From NCBI RefSeq assembly GCF_008124875.1, contig NZ_VNIA01000003.1, positions 248,001 through 312,000 of the forward strand: 64,000 nt of DNA, given 5' to 3'. Shown here in pieces: positions 54,095-63,300 of this stretch. The notes under the pieces are model-generated. The model was not told the origin of the DNA. It was given only the letters and a program-made list of their open reading frames with translations, and searched no databases. Positions within the stretch are counted from its first letter, which is position 1. Each line of letters starts with the position of its first letter. The DNA comes from Tenacibaculum adriaticum (GTDB lineage: Bacteria > Bacteroidota > Bacteroidia > Flavobacteriales > Flavobacteriaceae). A program made the translations under genes and the position numbers.

Positions 54095-56059
54095 ATGGAA
54101 CACAACTCAACTTTTCCTATAAAGCAAAATGAATTAGATATGCTTCGTGATGAAGCTAGCGGATATTTAAAAAGCATTCAATGGGAACAAGGACAAAGAG
54201 CTAAGAATAAAGATAAAAATGCGAAAGATGAATCTATTTTGTTGTATTTGTCACGCGCAAATAATGGAGGAGGATCATCAGAAGTTACCTCAGTTTCTAA
54301 AACTATTTTAGCCTTAAAAAAACGATTATTACCTGATTCCATAGCTATTCCGGTGTATTTAAATCAAACTTTGTACGCAGTTCAAGAAGGGCTAACTTTA
54401 GGAATTTGGATTAAAGATAGTTTTTACGATGCGTCAGGTTTATCTGGTTTAAACGAACGTAAATCAGCATTAGATTCGAATGGGAAACGTGAGTTTGAAA
54501 GTAAAATGCAAACAGCTACTGCGTTTCAATTATTTGCTGCCTCCTATAAAATTTTACACGATTTAAAACCATATTCATCTGATGATTTATCTGTAATGAA
54601 GCAGAAGTTTGCAGGAATTCCAGAAGTGTCATTTATATCGCCATTAAAAGGAATAGCTTGTATTTTGTTTTATTATGATAAATATTTAGGACATCCAGAT
54701 ATTATAAAGTCAGATAAAGATGTTATTGATTTCACGGTTGTGTATTTTGAAGCGTTAATTGATGAAATTCAGTTGCGTAAAAGTAGTTTAGAGTATACCG
54801 AAACAATTTTAGATAGAACTTATAAATTAGAAAAAAGTGATTTTGCTGTTTCTGGTTGGGATAATGTTTTTGCAGGAACTGCAAAAAGTGTAGAATTTAA
54901 TAAAATACAATTTGAGCAAATTGTAGGTAACCGAGATGCAAAGCATTTTGCACGTCGTTTAACAGAACGTATGTTAAGCTACGATTTTGAGGCAAAGAAA
55001 AATCCGTTTCAAGAATTAGGTGGGTTTATGCCTGTGTTTATGGGGTATGGAATTCCAGGAACAGGAAAAAGTATGTTGATTGCTGCGATTGCAACTCGAT
55101 TAAAAGAGCATTGCGATAATTTAGATATTCCGTTTTTATTTCATCCAATGCCTGATACATTAATCTCTACATTTCAAGGAGGTTCTGCTGAAAAAATGGT
55201 AGAGTGGATGAAACCCATGCAAGATCCAACGAAACTAATTTTTGCACCGATTGATGATGCAGAAAACAATTTACAAGAGCGAACAACTCAAGGAGTTTCA
55301 GCAGGTGTAAAAGAAGTGATTGGAGTTTTCCTTCGATATACGGAAGGAGCGTACGCAGTAAATTACGGAAATAGTTCTATCGGATTATTCACCAACTTAC
55401 CAGAAATGTTAGATAAGGCAGTGATTTCTCGTGTACAAGGTCGTTTTAAAATTGACGGAGCGAGAACGGAACACGATTTCTTAGACCAAGATCATTTATG
55501 GTGGCGAAAGTTAGATAAAACAATGCCTGATTTTGTAAATATGGCAAGTCCAGTAGACTATGAGTTTTTGAAAGATCAAGGTTTAGCTAAAAATATGGGA
55601 GACATTTTAAGTAGTGTTAATAAACCAACTGAAGAACGTGTTTTAGAAGCATATGATAAGGCAGAAAAACAACATAAAACCAATGATCATCTGTTCTATG
55701 CAGCCTTATATAAAGAAATTCAGAAAGTTTTTCCATTTTTCTCATCAAGAGATGTACGTAACATTCAGTCAGCTATTTCATTGCGTTTAACAGATTTCGA
55801 TTTAGAGGAAGATTGGTTTGATAAACCAGAAATATATTTTAAACAGAATTACGAAACGAAGTTTAACATGTTGCAAGAATTGATGAAATCAAACATGAAA
55901 GGTTTAGATTTTTCTGAAATTAGACGACAGGAAGTAGTGCGTTACTTAGATAATGTGGCTACCATTGCCGATACTGTTTTTAAACGTAAAGTAGATGCGA
56001 GAGTAAGTCAATTAAATATTGATATGGAGGCTAGAGAACAGTTTGAGAAAAGAGATTAA
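54095..56059 (+). CDS. AAA+ family ATPase, core of the cluster
   Basis: A 654-residue cytoplasmic ATPase. Residues 1-~270 form a helical N-terminal domain without known relatives (NGGGSSEVTSVSKTILALKK, TLYAVQEGLTLGIWIKDSFY). The AAA+ module (about 290-460) has Walker A GYGIPGTGKSML (~318-327), a Walker B region LIFAPIDDAEN (~380-389) that departs from hhhhDE, and a sensor-like stretch SSIGLFTNLPEMLDK (~425-440) followed by ISRVQGRF with a likely arginine finger. The C-terminus is helical (FPFFSSRDVRNIQSAI and beyond). Protein remodelling or complex assembly is the general expectation for such ATPases. Confidence 0.87.
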   Translation: MEHNSTFPIKQNELDMLRDEASGYLKSIQWEQGQRAKNKDKNAKDESILLYLSRANNGGGSSEVTSVSKTILALKKRLLPDSIAIPVYLNQTLYAVQEGLTLGIWIKDSFYDASGLSGLNERKSALDSNGKREFESKMQTATAFQLFAASYKILHDLKPYSSDDLSVMKQKFAGIPEVSFISPLKGIACILFYYDKYLGHPDIIKSDKDVIDFTVVYFEALIDEIQLRKSSLEYTETILDRTYKLEKSDFAVSGWDNVFAGTAKSVEFNKIQFEQIVGNRDAKHFARRLTERMLSYDFEAKKNPFQELGGFMPVFMGYGIPGTGKSMLIAAIATRLKEHCDNLDIPFLFHPMPDTLISTFQGGSAEKMVEWMKPMQDPTKLIFAPIDDAENNLQERTTQGVSAGVKEVIGVFLRYTEGAYAVNYGNSSIGLFTNLPEMLDKAVISRVQGRFKIDGARTEHDFLDQDHLWWRKLDKTMPDFVNMASPVDYEFLKDQGLAKNMGDILSSVNKPTEERVLEAYDKAEKQHKTNDHLFYAALYKEIQKVFPFFSSRDVRNIQSAISLRLTDFDLEEDWFDKPEIYFKQNYETKFNMLQELMKSNMKGLDFSEIRRQEVVRYLDNVATIADTVFKRKVDARVSQLNIDMEAREQFEKRD

Positions 56060-56074
56060 TTTTTTAAATTAAAA

Positions 56075-56710
56075 ATGAAAGAGGTTCTACTTAAATATTA
56101 TTTTCCTGTTTTTGGGTTAGCTTTAACAATGATTGCTCCAATTGCAATCTTAAATTATAAGTCTGAAGACCTTTTAGATATGATTATTGGTTTATCTATA
56201 CTATTAACTCTTATAACTCTATTTGTAGGGACATTAAATTATAAGTTTGGAGATAAATTTAAAATAAAAGCACAAAAGAGTGCTTTAAAGAAAGAGTTGT
56301 TTAAACAATTTATTTATAATGGGTTTGAAGATAATGGAGTTTCAGTTTTTGGTTATATTGATGATTATTCAATAACTATTTCAGCAGAACAAGATTATCA
56401 ACCGAGAAAATGGATAAAAATTATAATTTTGTTTAATCCTAAACTAGAAAATCAGTTTATTCCAAGATATGTTTTTAACAAACTATATAAAGAAGGTAAG
56501 AGAAATTATTCTTGGAACTCAAATAGTTTAATTATCGAAAAAGTTTATGGCTTTAAAATGCCAAAGTATACAAGTCTAAAAGATATAATTGAAGATGCTA
56601 TTGGTATTTTAAAACAAAATAATATTTCTCCAATAAAAGTAGAAGATTGGAATTTATCAATAGAAGAAAGTGTAAAACATTACAATCAAATTTCAAGGTT
56701 AAAAAATTAG
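56075..56710 (+). CDS. Hypothetical two-helix membrane protein of the AAA+ cluster
   Basis: A 211-residue protein. Two transmembrane helices sit near the N-terminus (about 8-26, FPVFGLALTMIAPIAILNY; about 35-53, MIIGLSILLTLITLFVGTL), followed by a cytoplasmic domain of ~150 residues (FGYIDDYSITISAEQDYQPR, WIKIIILFNPKLENQFIPRY, GFKMPKYTSLKDIIEDAIGI). No known motif. Base composition and Lys/Ile-rich codon use look a little more AT-rich than in the neighbours, so it may be a later addition to the operon. Gaps to its neighbours are 15 and 26 nt. Confidence 0.7.
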   Translation: MKEVLLKYYFPVFGLALTMIAPIAILNYKSEDLLDMIIGLSILLTLITLFVGTLNYKFGDKFKIKAQKSALKKELFKQFIYNGFEDNGVSVFGYIDDYSITISAEQDYQPRKWIKIIILFNPKLENQFIPRYVFNKLYKEGKRNYSWNSNSLIIEKVYGFKMPKYTSLKDIIEDAIGILKQNNISPIKVEDWNLSIEESVKHYNQISRLKN

Positions 56711-56736
56711 TGATAATTAGAGAAATTAGTGTCTAA

Positions 56737-57972
56737 ATGCAAAAACTACAGCAAGCCAATTTATATAGAAGTGACTTAATTCCAATTAGTGGAAAACTTG
56801 TAGAACGTTACAATAAATGCTTGGTAAAATTGGGCTTTACGGAAACAAAACTACAATCATTTTCTATTGATGGAATTGGTTGGAGCCCAGAAATATCTGA
56901 AGAAAAAAACGATCCTCACTATTTAAACAATGGTGAAGCCAATCCACATTGTATTATTATAACTCCGCTTCAAAAAGGTTTACCAGTGTACAATCCGTTT
57001 CATTCTTATGATAGAGAATTGATGAAATTGGTGTTTAAGACGTATGAAGACAAAATTCAAGATATTACACGAGATTCAGCAATTTGTATTGATTTTGATC
57101 AAAATATAGATGTTTTTTACGATCCTTTAGATGTTTTAAAATACACAGATGTTGAGGTTAGTTTTCGTTTAATTGATGATTTAGACAAGGCAAAAGAGGA
57201 ACAATTAAAGCTAATTGAAATTTTTAATAAAGAGAATAATTTCATAGATGAAAAGATTCATCAGCAATTGTTAGCTTCTGCTAAAAAGTATGGAGATTTA
57301 AGAGATAGAGATTTAGATTTAAAACCAATAATTTTCACTACAGATTCTTTTTATACAAAAGCATTTGGAGGTATTTATTTATTGCGTAACTTTCTAACAC
57401 CCATCTTGGTTTTTGAAGATGAAAACACCTATAAAGATGCTATAGAGGATACAATTCATGATGTTTTAATGTATCAGGTGTCACATCCAGAATTAATGGC
57501 TAAATTAAAAGACCACTTAATTGTTGAATGTAATTTAAAAGATGAAATAACTTTAAAACGTTACGAGCGTATCAAAAAATATGTATTTTCTAAATATTTA
57601 AAAGAGGTAAATCATTCAATAAAAGATATTTTAGAAGACAAGATGTTGTTTAAGAGTTATTTAAATAAGATCGATATTAATGCTCGTAAACAAGTAATGA
57701 GTGTTGATCGTTATTTAGAAAAATCGAAAATTGATAGTCAAACTAAAATTAAAGATATTGTAGATAATGAAGTGTATTTCTCTTTACACAATCCGCATTC
57801 ATCATTAAGAGCAAATCATCAGGATTTAATTTGGAAGTTATTGGTAAATGTAGCTCCGCAAGATGTGTTGTTTTTGTATTGGTACGATAAAGAAGAGTTT
57901 TACAAACAATACAAAACCTGGAATGACTCCATGAAAGATTGGGTTATTGAAACGATTAATAAAAATATTTAA
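56737..57972 (+). CDS. Uncharacterised soluble protein of the AAA+ cluster (411 aa)
   Basis: A 411-residue protein I cannot assign. No signal or transmembrane helix. N-terminal alpha/beta part (MQKLQQANLYRSDLIPISGK, FSIDGIGWSPEISEEKNDPH, NPHCIIITPLQKGLPVYNPF) and a helical C-terminal half (TYKDAIEDTIHDVLMYQVSH, KRYERIKKYVFSKYLKEVNH). Tryptophan- and aromatic-rich end (VLFLYWYDKEEFYKQYKTWN). Acidic pairs (FDQNIDVFYDPLDV) could bind metal, but no established metal motif is visible. It lies 3 nt from the next gene, so coupling is tight. Confidence 0.78.
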   Translation: MQKLQQANLYRSDLIPISGKLVERYNKCLVKLGFTETKLQSFSIDGIGWSPEISEEKNDPHYLNNGEANPHCIIITPLQKGLPVYNPFHSYDRELMKLVFKTYEDKIQDITRDSAICIDFDQNIDVFYDPLDVLKYTDVEVSFRLIDDLDKAKEEQLKLIEIFNKENNFIDEKIHQQLLASAKKYGDLRDRDLDLKPIIFTTDSFYTKAFGGIYLLRNFLTPILVFEDENTYKDAIEDTIHDVLMYQVSHPELMAKLKDHLIVECNLKDEITLKRYERIKKYVFSKYLKEVNHSIKDILEDKMLFKSYLNKIDINARKQVMSVDRYLEKSKIDSQTKIKDIVDNEVYFSLHNPHSSLRANHQDLIWKLLVNVAPQDVLFLYWYDKEEFYKQYKTWNDSMKDWVIETINKNI

Positions 57973-57975
57973 ACT

Positions 57976-58497
57976 ATGACACTAGAACTTATGCTGTTTA
58001 TTGCAGCTATACTATTTGGAATTTTACTGTATTGGAGAGAATCGACCGGAAATGTTTCTTATCGATTTTTTAATAAATTATTAAATTCTAAAGAATTACA
58101 GATGAAAGCGACTGATAAAAAAGGATTTGTTTATCAGCAGTCATTCTTATTACGTTTGGTGTTTATTTCAATACTATTTTTAGTTGGAATGGTAATTTTC
58201 CAATTTTTAATTCCAATAGAGATAGGAACCATTTCTCTTTTTGCTTCTATGATTGCTGGAACATTAATTGGAACCTATATAGCTGGCTTAATTTTTAAAT
58301 CTAGTAAACTCATAGATGAACAAGCCGATTCTTTAGAAAACATTGTTCAAGATACTATAGAAAAAGGAAAAGATTTCATTGAAGATTTAAAAACAAATGA
58401 TGTTGAGGTTAGAGAAAATAGTAAAAAGGTAGAAGAAGCCCCAAAAGAACAAGAAAAAAGTGCAAGAGAAAGATTAAAAGATAAGGGACTTTTATAA
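57976..58497 (+). CDS. Small inner-membrane protein of the AAA+ cluster
   Basis: A 173-residue protein with three probable transmembrane helices (about 2-15, LELMLFIAAILFGILLYW; about 53-73, LLRLVFISILFLVGMVIFQF; about 79-103, ISLFASMIAGTLIGTYIAGL). The last is a Gly/Ala-rich helix suited to packing. A charged cytoplasmic tail follows (EKGKDFIEDLKTNDVEVREN, EEAPKEQEKSARERLKDKGL) with coiled-coil character. No known family. It starts 3 nt after the 411-residue protein and precedes the large anchored protein by 64 nt. Confidence 0.75.
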   Translation: MTLELMLFIAAILFGILLYWRESTGNVSYRFFNKLLNSKELQMKATDKKGFVYQQSFLLRLVFISILFLVGMVIFQFLIPIEIGTISLFASMIAGTLIGTYIAGLIFKSSKLIDEQADSLENIVQDTIEKGKDFIEDLKTNDVEVRENSKKVEEAPKEQEKSARERLKDKGLL

Positions 58498-58561
58498 CAT
58501 CAAATTACACTTGATTCAGAATTTTAATACAACTATTTTAAGGAAATCAGAAATATAAAAT

Positions 58562-60253
58562 ATGATTAAAAGATATTGGCAAAAAGGAGCGAAGCAAAAA
58601 ATCAGAGTAATTATTATTGCCATTGCTCTACTGGTTACATTACTTGTTCTAAGAGATGATTATCAACCAGGGTTATTATTTATTAGGAAGTATATTTTTA
58701 TAATCTTGTTAAGTTTTTTAGTATTGTTTCTTGCAATAAGAAATTTTAGAAAAACAGCAAGTGCAGGAAAAAGGATAGGAATTTTTGTGTCACTAATAGT
58801 TTTCTTTGGTCTTTTATATGTTGTTGGTTGGCATTATAAGATGTACGATTATATGAAAACATTTAATGTTTATAATAATCTAAATCGCATTGAAATTAGT
58901 GAATTACCTTTAACGCAAAACGAAAGGATTCAACCGATGCGTAATATTTTTTCTATGGCAAATGAGTCTGTAGGAGAAACCAAAGATGTTTCCTTACCAC
59001 ATTTAGTGAGAGTAGATTCTGTAAATAAATGGACGATGGCCATTCAACCTACAGAAAAATATGTTTGGCAAGGAATTAACGACAATATAGAAGAAATTTT
59101 TGCAGTTTCTAGTACCACTCCCTTCCCAAGATTTTCTAGTGAAAATAGAATCCCTGTAACATTTTCTATCGGAGAGTCTTTAAAATTTAGTCGTAATACT
59201 TATAATGCAGTTGTACAACGTTTTAATATTTTTCAATTATTCACTTTGGAGCCGAGTGATACATTTTATATGAAAAATGATAAAGGAGCTTGGGTGGAAG
59301 TGGTGAGTTTAATAAAATGGAAAGGTTTTTTATTTCCATATCCAACTTTTGGAGGAGTGATGGTTGTTGAAAATGGAGAGCATGATTTTAATGATTATGT
59401 AGAACGTATATTAATAGGGAAAGGAACCTATATTTCTCCTGAAGAAATGAAAAATCATCCATATTTAACTAAGCAAAATACATTGTCTGAAAAAGTATCT
59501 CGTTTGCAAGCAGAATCATTGAAATTTATCGGAGGGTTTAGTGATCCGTTGCCATGGAATATGAAGACAGCAGTTAAAATTCCGAATTTACCAGATGATC
59601 AAAACCAGCAACCATTTGTTACTGATTTTGATTTTACTGATACGAATTTAGATGCGTATAGTGGTTTATATCACTGGTTTGGTTTAGAACCTGTTGGCGA
59701 TGAAAGAACGAGTTTAACGTATAGTGTGTTCATTCCTGCTGATGGAACTGATAGGCTGTACTTTTATGATCATGGATCAAAAAAGCAAGGTTATGCAGGT
59801 GTTTCCGCTATGCCTTTAAAGATAATTGAATCTCGCAAAGAGTTTGATTGGAGTGTTAACAAGCCCGTAGAGTTTAGACCCTATATTAAAAATATTGCTG
59901 GTAGAAAGCGTATGTTCTTTTTAGGGACTATTTCGGCAGTTCGGGAAGGATCCGACAAGTTTGACGGGGCAGCGACACCTGATTTAGCTTTAATAGATAG
60001 TGAATATAGAGATGTGGTTTGGATAGATGCTAAACACCCAAGTCGATGGAATGATTTTGTATACGAACAATTGGGAGAAGCCTGGAAAGAAAGTGAAACA
60101 ACAAATGATTATTTTAAAAAGAATCATTTTTCAATTATAGAAAAAAATAAAGTTCTATTAGATTCTATTCAGCTGTTAACTAAACAAAAAAAAGATATTG
60201 AAAAAATTAACAAACTTCAAAAACAAATAGACTCAATCAAAGGATTAGATTAA
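58562..60253 (+). CDS. Large membrane-anchored protein of the AAA+ cluster (563 aa)
   Basis: A 563-residue protein with three N-terminal transmembrane helices (about 13-29, IRVIIIAIALLVTLLVL; about 41-60, KYIFIILLSFLVLFLAIRNF; about 72-89, IGIFVSLIVFFGLLYVVG). A ~470-residue domain follows, most likely extracytoplasmic: NESVGETKDVSLPHLVRVDS, VKIPNLPDDQNQQPFVTDFD, GLEPVGDERTSLTYSVFIPA, and a coiled-coil tail (KKDIEKINKLQKQIDSIKGL). The domain is rich in aromatic beta-strand-like segments. No catalytic motif is recognised. It is the last cluster gene, before a strong bidirectional terminator. Confidence 0.78.
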   Translation: MIKRYWQKGAKQKIRVIIIAIALLVTLLVLRDDYQPGLLFIRKYIFIILLSFLVLFLAIRNFRKTASAGKRIGIFVSLIVFFGLLYVVGWHYKMYDYMKTFNVYNNLNRIEISELPLTQNERIQPMRNIFSMANESVGETKDVSLPHLVRVDSVNKWTMAIQPTEKYVWQGINDNIEEIFAVSSTTPFPRFSSENRIPVTFSIGESLKFSRNTYNAVVQRFNIFQLFTLEPSDTFYMKNDKGAWVEVVSLIKWKGFLFPYPTFGGVMVVENGEHDFNDYVERILIGKGTYISPEEMKNHPYLTKQNTLSEKVSRLQAESLKFIGGFSDPLPWNMKTAVKIPNLPDDQNQQPFVTDFDFTDTNLDAYSGLYHWFGLEPVGDERTSLTYSVFIPADGTDRLYFYDHGSKKQGYAGVSAMPLKIIESRKEFDWSVNKPVEFRPYIKNIAGRKRMFFLGTISAVREGSDKFDGAATPDLALIDSEYRDVVWIDAKHPSRWNDFVYEQLGEAWKESETTNDYFKKNHFSIIEKNKVLLDSIQLLTKQKKDIEKINKLQKQIDSIKGLD

Positions 60254-60274
60254 TTGGGATGTATTCTCCTAAAT

Positions 60275-60306
60275 AAAAACGACACCCAATTGGGTGTCGT
60301 TTTTAT
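60275..60306. terminator. Bidirectional perfect-palindrome terminator
   Basis: AAAACGACACCCAA is followed at once by its exact reverse complement, with A/T tracts outside. It ends both the AAA+ cluster and the convergent T9SS cargo gene. Confidence 0.9.
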
Positions 60307-60315
60307 TTTATGAAT

Positions 60316-63300
60316 CTATTTTCTGAGTAAAGAGAAATGGCCTTTTCTATTTCTGGTAATACCATTTCTATCGGTTATTTGGATGTTAAACCAATAATCG
60401 CTAGAAGGTAGGGCTTTACTTTTGTAAAGTCCGTTCCATCCTTCCCCATCCAAAGGTATTTCGGCAACTACTTTACCAAAACGGTTAAAAATATGGATTT
60501 TACTTTGTGGGTAAAATGTTGAATTAGCACCTTTAATTGTCCAAGTATCATTATAGCCGTCGTTGTTGGGGGTAAAGAACTTAGGGAATTCAATAATAGA
60601 GATGTCTATTTGAGCAACCCCACAGTCGTTTTTGTCGCGGACAAGAATTGTATAAACGCCACCTTCTAAGCCTTCGAAATTTGGTTCATCTTGGTAATTT
60701 CTAACAATAAAACCTTCTTCATTTAATAAAGCAAATTCATAGTTGCCAATGCCTAAATTATTGTCTTGATTGTTGATCGTGATAGTATTATTTTCAGAAT
60801 CGTCTACTATGCTAATATCCTCTTCAATAATGGTTGCGATAATAGATTCTTCTACTATAATAGTTCTTGTACGAGTACACAAAGTGGTTGTATTTGTTGC
60901 GGTAACATGATAGTTTCCTCCTTGACTTACAATTAATTCAGATGTATTGCTTACCACTGTAGGATTAGTATCTTTTGTCCATTGGTAAGTATATACGCCA
61001 TCTGGATTTTCAACTTCGAGAGTTATAGGGTCTAAATTTAAACATAGAATTTGAGGAGATGTTACTTGAAAACCAGGTAATGGGTTAATGATGATATCAA
61101 AGTACGTATCGTCATTTATACATCCTGTATCCTTGTTTTCTACACGAACAAAAATTCGTTGAGGGTTATTGATGTTTGTATAAGCCATTTTTTCAGTATC
61201 AGAAATAATATCAGTATTATTGATAGCTCCGTTTTGCGTAGTATGATAGGTGATGGTAAAATCATCATGTTGAGCAGCGGGATAATTGGTTAAAATATCA
61301 GGTTCTTGAATGGTAAGATCAATAGTTTGGATGATTCCATTAGTATCATCACTATCATCATCATTATCACAAGCAGATAAATTAGAGATATCAGTAACTA
61401 AGATATTAGGTTCTGGGTGAATTCTAATTAATAAGCTATTTAATCCGTATCTACATCCTGTAGTAGTATTTAACAGGCTAATCCATAAAGTTTCTTCTCC
61501 TAGGTTGTTTATAATTGTTGTTGTTGCAGGATTGTTGTCGTAACTAGTTTTATTAACAGCATTTACACCATCTAATGCGTCTTGTTGAGTTCTATGATAG
61601 CTTACTTCGAATTGAGCAGGATCTCTACTGTCTAAAATTTCGGCATCTTTCACACTTAAATCAATTTGTTGTTCGAGTCCGTTACGAGTATCATTATCTA
61701 CCGCACCAGTATCGCAAACTTCTAAAGGCTCAATAGTATTGTTTATTATAGGTAATGGATTTATGACAACATTGAAAGATAAATGATCATTAAAACATGA
61801 AGTTGTGTTATTTTCAACGCGAACATAAATGGTTTGTGTACTTACATCTCCAGTGGTAAAACCAGATTGTGCAGTGTTTCTAAAATTAGTGTCGTTGGTA
61901 ATTGGATTTGTACCTGCGTTAGCACCAGCAGCAGATGTGTAAAAAGTAACGGAATAGTCTGCTGGATTTTGAGTTCCCAAAATAGTTGGATTTTGAGTTG
62001 TTAAATCGATATTTAGATTCTCTCCATCCGTAAAACTGCCACTATCAAAATCATCACATAAAGTTATATCAGTAACCGTATTGGCTTCGGGTACTGTTTG
62101 TGTTAAAATATATAATTGTCCGATACCAGAACAATCGTTATTAATAGTATTAATAATTTTAATGTAAATAGGTTGTTGGGTAGTTGCAGGAACGTTCGTA
62201 TTTCTATAGTTAACTAAATCTGTTATTTGATTGGTTACTGCATCTCTATCGGCCAATGTTTCAAAGAATAAAACATCTAAGTTAGGGCGAACCGCAATAG
62301 GAAACAATGCTTTTACTTCATCTTCAGCGTCACTAACATCAAAATTAGCAATGCCGTCGGTATCGTTATTATTAGCTGTGTCATTACCATCAGCATCAAG
62401 GAAATCATCACAGGTTTCAAACAATCGATCATAAGCAACATCTCCTGCAAAGGAAATAATAATATCTAATTGAGAAATACGGTAGCATCCTTTAGAAGAA
62501 ATGGTTCTTACCCAAACAGAATCACCATCAGCGGCAGGATGGGAAATGGTATTGGTAATTTCATTAGTATCAGCAGTAGCATCTGCTAGAGTAGGGTAGT
62601 ATTGAAATGTTTCGTTAGCATTATTTGCAGAGATATTGATTTCAGCTTGAGTTAAGTTAATATTTGTGTTAAGATCCGCATCGGTATCACATTGTGTTAA
62701 CTGTGCAGGATTGTTAGAGATAATAGGTAGTGGGTTAACAATTAGGTTAAAGGGTTCAAAATTGGTTCCGTTTTCAGAAACAGCATTACAATCAACATTA
62801 TCAACATTTTCAACACGAATGTAAATGGTTTGTTGATTTGCAATTGCGTTACGATAAGGGTTGTTTTTATCAATTACATCGGTAAGAGCATCTGTTTGTG
62901 CACCAGCCAGTGTGGTGTGATAGGATACGGAATATTGCGTAGGCGATAAGTTTCCTAAAATTTCATTGTCTTTACTTGATAAAATAAAGTTATTAAAAAA
63001 ACCATCTGTATCTCCTCCACTAACAGTGTCATCACATTCAGGGTAATCTAATGGTTGAGAAGGTTCAGGAAACCCTGTTATAGAAAGTTTAAATTGAGTA
63101 GTGTCGAAACAAGCATTTGGTGCATCAATATTATGAATACGAACAAAAATGTCTTGTGAACTAAAGGCTGTTGGATTGGTATATGGATTTGATAAAGCGT
63201 TTGCGGTAGTATTATTATCAGCATCCGCTTGCGTTAAGAAATATACCACTTCAAACTGAGTAGGATCTTGAGTTCCTAATACTTGTGGGGTAACATCGGC

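Noticed and set aside
51504..60253. Calling the AAA+ cluster a phage-defence system
   Set aside because: No nuclease, methylase, reverse transcriptase, toxin-like effector, integrase or tRNA boundary is visible, and flanking genes are housekeeping; unknown function is the honest label.
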